Shown here one piece after another: positions 61,363 through 64,000 of a DNA stretch of 64,000 nt. Within the stretch, counting starts at the first letter, position 1, and every line of letters begins with the position of its first letter. Both the position numbers and the translations under genes were made by a program. Under the pieces are notes generated by a model, which was not told the origin of the DNA, did not search any database, and was given only the letters and a program-made list of their open reading frames with translations. Origin of the DNA: Bacteroidales bacterium (GTDB lineage: Bacteria; Bacteroidota; Bacteroidia; Bacteroidales; UBA12077); contig JAHOYT010000018.1 in assembly GCA_019038645.1 (NCBI GenBank), positions 1 through 64,000 of the forward strand, written 5' to 3'.

Positions 61363-62493
61363 ATGAATATAAAAATGGTCGACCTTAAAGGTCAGTATGA
61401 TAAAATAAAGGTTGAAATAAATGCAGGAATCCAGGATGTAATTAATTCAACAGCATTTATTAACGGACCAAAAGTTCACGAATTTTCAAAAAACCTTTCA
61501 GAGTATTTAGGAGGAATTAATGTTCTTCCCTGTGCTAATGGAACAGATGCCTTACAAATTGCTCTAATGGCTTTAAACCTGGAACCAGGCGATGAAGTAA
61601 TTCTTCCTGTTCATACTTATGTTGCAACAGCTGAAGTTATCGCTCTTTTGAAATTAAAGCCGGTTTTTGTGGATGTACATCCTGAGTTTTTTACTATTGA
61701 CGTAACTCAAATAGAAGAAAAGCTAAGTAATAAAACCAAAGCTATTGTTCCTGTTCATTTGTACGGTCAGTGTGCTGACATGGAACCAATAATGAAAATT
61801 GCTTCAAAATATAATTTATTTGTAATTGAGGATACAGCTCAGGCTATAGGAGCAGTTTATACATTTTTAAATGGAAAAACAGCTATGGCCGGAACTATTG
61901 GAGATATTGGCACAACTTCTTTTTTCCCATCCAAAAATTTGGGATGTTATGGAGATGGGGGAGCTATGTTTGTTAACGATAATGATCTGGCAAAAAAATG
62001 CAGCATGATTGCAAATCATGGACAAAGCATTAAATATCATCATGATATTATAGGTTGTAATTCAAGACTAGATACTTTGCAGGCTGCTATTTTAGATGTA
62101 AAACTTAAATATATAGAAGATTACACAGCGGCAAGACAAAATGCAGCTAAAATTTATGATGATTTATTAAAGAATATTTCTGGTATCAATACACCAAAAA
62201 ACATGGATAATTCTTCACATGTTTATCATCAGTATACATTAGTTCTGGAAGAATCAGTAGACAGAAATGATCTGCAGAATTATTTAAAAGAAAAAGGAAT
62301 TCCTTCTATGATTTATTATCCGGTAGCATTACACAAACAAAAAGCATATAAAAGCGAATCAACTGCTGGCAATAAATTTCCCGTTACTGAAAAACTGTCA
62401 GAAACAGTTTTATCACTTCCAATTCACACAGAATTAACCAGAGAAGAACAGGAATTTATCGTATCTTCGTTAATTGAATATTTGAAAAGATAA
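61363..62493 (+). CDS. DegT/DnrJ/EryC1/StrS family PLP-dependent aminotransferase
   Basis: [63 protein letters not shown]. Confidence 0.94.
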   Translation: MNIKMVDLKGQYDKIKVEINAGIQDVINSTAFINGPKVHEFSKNLSEYLGGINVLPCANGTDALQIALMALNLEPGDEVILPVHTYVATAEVIALLKLKPVFVDVHPEFFTIDVTQIEEKLSNKTKAIVPVHLYGQCADMEPIMKIASKYNLFVIEDTAQAIGAVYTFLNGKTAMAGTIGDIGTTSFFPSKNLGCYGDGGAMFVNDNDLAKKCSMIANHGQSIKYHHDIIGCNSRLDTLQAAILDVKLKYIEDYTAARQNAAKIYDDLLKNISGINTPKNMDNSSHVYHQYTLVLEESVDRNDLQNYLKEKGIPSMIYYPVALHKQKAYKSESTAGNKFPVTEKLSETVLSLPIHTELTREEQEFIVSSLIEYLKR

Positions 62494-62495
62494 TT

Positions 62496-63068
62496 ATGGA
62501 TTATTTTGCCCACAAAACTGCTGTAATTGATGAAGGATGTCATATTGGAGCTGGAACTAAGATATGGCATTTCTCGCATGTGATGCCAAACTGTAAGCTT
62601 GGTGAAAATTGTAATATCGGACAGAATGTAGTCATTTCGCCTGAGGTTATTCTTGGTGATAAAGTTAAAGTTCAGAATAATGTATCTATATATACCGGAG
62701 TAATTTGTGAAGATGAAGTTTTTTTAGGCCCATCTATGGTTTTTACTAATATCACTAACCCAAGATCATCAATAATCCGAAAAGATAAATATGAAAAAAC
62801 ATTAGTAAAAAAAGGAGCCTCAATTGGTGCAAATGCAACAATAGTGTGTGGAAATACAATTGGTGAATTTGCATTTATCGGAGCCGGTACTGTCGTTATC
62901 AAAGATGTAAAACCATACGCTTTAATTGTGGGAAACCCTGGTAAACAAATTGGCTGGATGAGTGAATACGGGCAACGTTTAAACTTTAATGAAGAGGGAA
63001 CAGCAATTTGTTCAGAAAGTAAAGAAAAATACATTTTAGACAATAACAATGTAATAAAAGAGAAATAA
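62496..63068 (+). CDS. Left-handed beta-helix (hexapeptide) acyltransferase, WbpD-like
   Basis: Hexapeptide repeats [63 protein letters not shown]. Confidence 0.9.
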   Translation: MDYFAHKTAVIDEGCHIGAGTKIWHFSHVMPNCKLGENCNIGQNVVISPEVILGDKVKVQNNVSIYTGVICEDEVFLGPSMVFTNITNPRSSIIRKDKYEKTLVKKGASIGANATIVCGNTIGEFAFIGAGTVVIKDVKPYALIVGNPGKQIGWMSEYGQRLNFNEEGTAICSESKEKYILDNNNVIKEK

Positions 63069-63074
63069 ATAGGC

Positions 63075-64000
63075 ATGTCAAAAATTCTTGTCACAGGTTC
63101 AGCAGGTTTTATTGGTTCACACCTTTCAGAACTTTTATTGTCAAAAAACTTTGATGTAATTGGGCTTGATAACATAAATGATTATTACGATGTTAACCTT
63201 AAATATGGAAGATTAAAGAAAACGGGTATTGAAAAAGACTCTGTTAAATACAATAATCTAATTACATCAGAAACCAATACCAGGTACAGATTTATTAAGC
63301 TGAATCTTGAAGATCGTGAAAACATAAATAAGTTATTTGAAAAGGAGAAATTTGATTTTGTTGTAAATCTGGCCGCCCAGGCAGGAGTAAGATATAGCAT
63401 TGAAAACCCTATGGCATATATTGATAGTAATATTGTCGGGTTTACAAATATTTTAGAAGCATGCAGGCATAATTCAATAAACCATTTAGTGTATGCCAGT
63501 AGTTCCAGTGTATATGGATTAAATAAAAAAATGCCTTTCACTACAAATGACAATGTTGACCATCCTATAAGCTTATATGCTGCCAGTAAGAAATCAAATG
63601 AATTAATGGCACACACTTATAGTTATTTGTATAAAATTCCAACAACCGGTTTGCGTTTTTTTACGGTATATGGTCCTTGGGGCAGACCTGATATGGCATT
63701 GTTTCTATTCACAAAGGCAATTTTAGAAGGGAAACCAATTAAGGTTTATAATAATGGAAAAATGCAGCGGGATTTTACATACATTGATGATATTGTCAAT
63801 GGAATATTAAAGGTTATTGAAAATCCGCCAAAGGGTAAAGAGAGTACAATAAAACCGTCAGAATCAATCGCTCCTTATAAGATATACAATATTGGAAATA
63901 ATACTCCAGTAAAATTAATGGATTTTATCAAAGCAATCGAAAACAATCTTGATACAATAGCAGATAAAGAAATGCTTCCAATGCAGGCAGGAGATGTTGA
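63075..64000 (+). CDS. NAD-dependent epimerase/dehydratase, UDP-glucuronate 4-epimerase-like (truncated by window end)
   Basis: [67 protein letters not shown]; open to the end of the window, not in the ORF track. Confidence 0.9.
   Translation, partial: MSKILVTGSAGFIGSHLSELLLSKNFDVIGLDNINDYYDVNLKYGRLKKTGIEKDSVKYNNLITSETNTRYRFIKLNLEDRENINKLFEKEKFDFVVNLAAQAGVRYSIENPMAYIDSNIVGFTNILEACRHNSINHLVYASSSSVYGLNKKMPFTTNDNVDHPISLYAASKKSNELMAHTYSYLYKIPTTGLRFFTVYGPWGRPDMALFLFTKAILEGKPIKVYNNGKMQRDFTYIDDIVNGILKVIENPPKGKESTIKPSESIAPYKIYNIGNNTPVKLMDFIKAIENNLDTIADKEMLPMQAGDV

Noticed and set aside
62672-63616. Minus-strand ORFs of 167 and 143 aa over the acyltransferase/epimerase genes
   Set aside because: Antisense shadows of well-supported plus-strand genes.
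1-64000. CRISPR arrays, prophage, insertion sequences, toxin-antitoxin or restriction/defence systems
   Set aside because: Looked for regularly spaced repeats, transposase/integrase motifs and defence-type domains; none could be supported.

Overview
AT-rich Bacteroidota-type chromosome (family content resembles Bacteroidales/Marinilabiliales; taxonomy is inferred). No CRISPR array, prophage, transposase, tRNA or rRNA was seen. From left to right: an ABC exporter pair (DUF5687 permease plus ATPase); small accessory genes, one with an in-frame ochre stop; MBL hydrolase and TetR; DUF4846, DUF2891 and radical SAM genes. At ~10.7-17.3 kb is a NuoE/NuoF/NuoG-like flavin Fe-S operon whose large subunit is fused to a GltD/Nfn-type NAD(P)H module, plus a ferritin-like gene. 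A LysM/PBP1-like protein and Crp/Fnr plus receiver genes follow. At ~21.3-46.4 kb is a large chemosensory island (CheY-like receivers, a coiled-coil protein with a CheZ-like D-x3-Q motif, STAS, CheA, two CheW, CheR, a kinase-like protein lacking its phospho-acceptor His, CheD, an MCP with tandem CZB-like modules, three further sensor kinases, CheB, a decayed ORF and a PAS/GAF protein). The right part holds 5'-nucleotidase, alkaline phosphatase, an ECF sigma locus, a TonB receptor, M28 and M23 peptidases, zapA, a structured RNA that fits 6S RNA, rny, and the start of a sugar/polysaccharide biosynthesis cluster. The most interesting material is the chemosensory island and the Nuo/Nfn fusion operon. 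All family calls are by eye from the translations; no database search was run.
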